Assembly: GCA_007375645.1 (NCBI GenBank)
Contig: VMER01000001.1
Location: forward strand, 248,001-312,000
DNA length: 64,000 bases
Source of the DNA: Parcubacteria group bacterium LiPW_15
Lineage (GTDB): Bacteria; Patescibacteria; Paceibacteria; UBA6257; 2-01-FULL-56-20
Reading direction: 5' to 3'
The position numbers were made by a program, and so were the translations under genes. Positions 62,058 to 64,000 of the stretch are shown here, piece by piece. Positions within the stretch are counted from its first letter, which is position 1. Every line of letters begins with the position of its first letter. The notes below the pieces were generated by a model that was not told the origin of the DNA, searched no databases, and saw only the letters and a list, made by a program, of their open reading frames with translations.

Positions 62058-64000
62058 TTAGAACCTGTCTTTCTCCCCGATCAAAGAAACATAGAGCGTG
62101 GGCACGATGAACAGAGTAAGGAAGGAGGAAAGCGAAAGTCCGAAGATGACCGCGCCGCCCAAAGACGTCCAAGTTTCATTCGAAAGCGTTACCGGCAAGA
62201 TCCCGAAGATCGTGCAGATAGAGGTGATAAAGATAGCCTCCATTCTGGATTTGCCCGCGTCTACCACGGAATCCATGAACGGGATCCCGCTCTTTATATT
62301 GAGGTTCATCTTGTCCACTAAAATTATCGCGTTCTTAACCACAATTCCAAAAAGCGCCAGAATTCCGATAAGTCCCGGGAAGCTCAAGGCAACATTGAAG
62401 ATTCCCATACCCACGAAAACTCCGATCAAGGCCAGAGGAATCGTGACCAAAACTATCGCCGCCTTCCTAAAGGAATTAAATTGGATAACCAAAGTGATGA
62501 TGATCAAAAGGATCGCGATCACCATCGCCTGCAGGATCGAAACGACGGATTCCGTATTTTGCTCGTTCTCTCCCCCGTAGAAGATGGAATATCCGGTCGG
62601 AAATTCGTAAGTTTCTATTTTGGATTGGAAATCCGCCAGGATTTTATTCGAATTGGTGGTCGAATCCGCGCCTGCCGAAAGCAGAACTGTCCGCTTTTGA
62701 TCTATGCGCGTTATGGTATCCACCGCGGGTTTCAGCTCTATCTTCGCCACGTCCTTCAGAAACACCGCTTGCTTGCGCAAATTGAGTATCTGCAAATTCT
62801 GCACGGCCTCCAGGCCCGGAAGCTTGGCTTTGTCGAAACGCACCACAATTTTTACCTCCTTGCCGTTTTGGATCACGGTGCTGACTTCGCTTCCGGAGAT
62901 AGCCATCCTGAGCATTGAACCTACATAGGCGGCGTTCAGGCCGTTCAATTCAAGCTTCACCGGATCCAGGGTAAACGTATATTCCGGAGCCGCATCCTTA
63001 AGCGAAATATCCACGTTAATAACGCCGGGAATTTCCTTGAGTTTAACTTCCAGCTCCTGCGCTATTTTATCCAATTCTTTGAGGTCGTCGCCGCTGATGC
63101 GGGCTTCAAACGCGGCTCCGGTCGGCGGTCCGCCGCTCTCGGTCGAAACGGTTAACTCCGCGCCGCTTACGCTCGCAAAATCGCGCCGCATATCTTCCGC
63201 AAGAAGATAGGATTTCTTGGAGCGCAGCTTCGCGTCCTTAAGGGTTATAGTCATGGAAGCGACATTAGAGCCGCTGCGGCCGTTCGTACTCATCGCGCTC
63301 GGGTGGCCGACAATAGACGAGAACGTTTTGATATCCGGATATTTAATAAGTTTCTCTTCAACCTGGCGCGCAACCTTATCCGTTTCCGAAATATTCATTC
63401 CGATCGGGGTGCGTACATCCACATATACGTAATCGGAATCCGATACCGGGAAAAATATCATCTGCACGATGCCCGTCGCGGGCAGCATGAGCGAAAATAT
63501 AAAGATCGCACCAACGGTCCACAAGGTTATCTTGCGCGCCCGTTTGGTCCCGATCATCTTGGTCACCGCCCGCTCATAGGACGGCAGGAAAACGTTGAAA
63601 TGCAATATTCCGTGGATAAGTTTTTCCGCGAGCGTCGCGTCGGGATGATTGCCCTGCTCTCTCAATTTTTTCTTTATAAGCTCGTCGCTCTGCCACTCCA
63701 TATCCATCTGCGCTTTGTTTGCCACAAGCTGATCGTGCCCGCCCCGCTCATACCAAACTATCATCCAAATATTTCCGGCCAAAACCAAAGCTCCCGCACC
63801 GAAGCCCAAGACCCCGCCGGTCCAGAAAAGCAGACCCATTATCGCGATAAGCAGCAGTTCGATCAAGATGAAAAACCGCTTGGTCATCCGAAGGCGCTCC
63901 AAAACCGCCGCCAGCGGATGGTTGATCATGAGTGCGATAAACAAAGAAGAGATAAGCGTTATGGAAACGGTTATCGGAATGGATTTTATGAACTCCCCCA
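62058..64000 (-). CDS. RND-family efflux transporter, C-terminal part (runs off right edge)
   Basis: The frame is open to the end of the window, so the true start is outside. About 647 residues are present: a short membrane helix set, a periplasmic-type porter domain with PTGAAFEARISG and DVSLKDAAPEYTFTLDPVKLELNGL, and six more helices with LALIGVFVGMG and AIILVDKMNLN, ending in a helix before the stop. This is the AcrB/CzcA-type fold, substrate unknown. It likely exports proteins, lipids or metals together with an adaptor outside the window. Confidence 0.88.
   Translation of the reverse strand, partial: GEFIKSIPITVSITLISSLFIALMINHPLAAVLERLRMTKRFFILIELLLIAIMGLLFWTGGVLGFGAGALVLAGNIWMIVWYERGGHDQLVANKAQMDMEWQSDELIKKKLREQGNHPDATLAEKLIHGILHFNVFLPSYERAVTKMIGTKRARKITLWTVGAIFIFSLMLPATGIVQMIFFPVSDSDYVYVDVRTPIGMNISETDKVARQVEEKLIKYPDIKTFSSIVGHPSAMSTNGRSGSNVASMTITLKDAKLRSKKSYLLAEDMRRDFASVSGAELTVSTESGGPPTGAAFEARISGDDLKELDKIAQELEVKLKEIPGVINVDISLKDAAPEYTFTLDPVKLELNGLNAAYVGSMLRMAISGSEVSTVIQNGKEVKIVVRFDKAKLPGLEAVQNLQILNLRKQAVFLKDVAKIELKPAVDTITRIDQKRTVLLSAGADSTTNSNKILADFQSKIETYEFPTGYSIFYGGENEQNTESVVSILQAMVIAILLIIITLVIQFNSFRKAAIVLVTIPLALIGVFVGMGIFNVALSFPGLIGILALFGIVVKNAIILVDKMNLNIKSGIPFMDSVVDAGKSRMEAIFITSICTIFGILPVTLSNETWTSLGGAVIFGLSLSSFLTLFIVPTLYVSLIGEKDRF

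Overview
The window looks like part of a chromosome from a Patescibacteria/CPR bacterium, most likely a parcubacterium. The grounds are compact minus-strand operons of housekeeping genes with overlapping start and stop codons, many small orphan genes, little metabolism beyond tpiA, stand-alone fragments of normally larger proteins (a MetRS-type tRNA-binding domain, a minimal MGMT domain), a MurF without its N-terminal domain, and 20-bp palindromic repeats of a kind I associate with parcubacterial genomes. Assignment to a species is not possible from the sequence alone.

Layout. 1-8.8 kb: RNA modification and DNA repair (exonuclease fragment, queA, tgt, MGMT-like, truB, nth, prmC, thpR, frameshifted rsmE, methyltransferase), broken by a plus-strand unit of two orphan genes with its own promoter and terminator. 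8.8-18.3 kb: uvrB, a promoter/terminator-delimited structured RNA carrying a 23S L1-stalk-like segment, an L,D-transpeptidase/D,D-carboxypeptidase fusion with DsbB-like and thioredoxin-like partners, a P2-type ATPase, a phospholipase-D enzyme, ASCH and YjjX proteins. 18.3-22.6 kb: VOC/NUDIX proteins, secA, hpf. 22.7-27.1 kb: orphan small genes with strong promoters and terminators, gtrA-like and tpiA. 27.1-33.3 kb: a tRNA-Glu/GIY-YIG locus with tRNA fragments, the dcw cluster (mraZ-rsmH-ftsL-ftsI-murF), and a second tRNA fragment cluster around tRNA-Val.

33.3-42.5 kb holds a CHASE/PAS/GAF histidine kinase flanked by two receiver-only regulators, then a membrane-anchored cohesin-type protein and a large secreted dockerin-type protein. 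42.6-43.9 kb is rplJ-rplL with an L10 leader and an attenuator. 44-49.4 kb is a copper-handling cluster (HMA chaperone, DsbD/UreH-like protein with cupredoxin, CopA, small membrane protein, CsoR with its operator). 49.7-54.2 kb is an AT-richer conflict locus: an ABC-3C-type operon (DUF2326 ATPase, middle component, C-terminal-domain protein, small membrane protein) with nuclease-like neighbours. 54.4-57.9 kb is a MacAB-like exporter whose ATPase carries a YHS metal-binding domain. 58-64 kb has orphan paralogues, a cold-shock protein, a repetitive surface protein with a peptidoglycan-binding end, engB and the C-terminal part of an RND transporter.

The most notable items are the ~235-nt RNA at 10845-11079, the cohesin/dockerin gene pair, the ABC-3C operon, and 20-bp palindromes inserted cleanly into tRNA sequences, one of them beside a GIY-YIG nuclease gene flanked by tRNA-Glu 5'-end copies.
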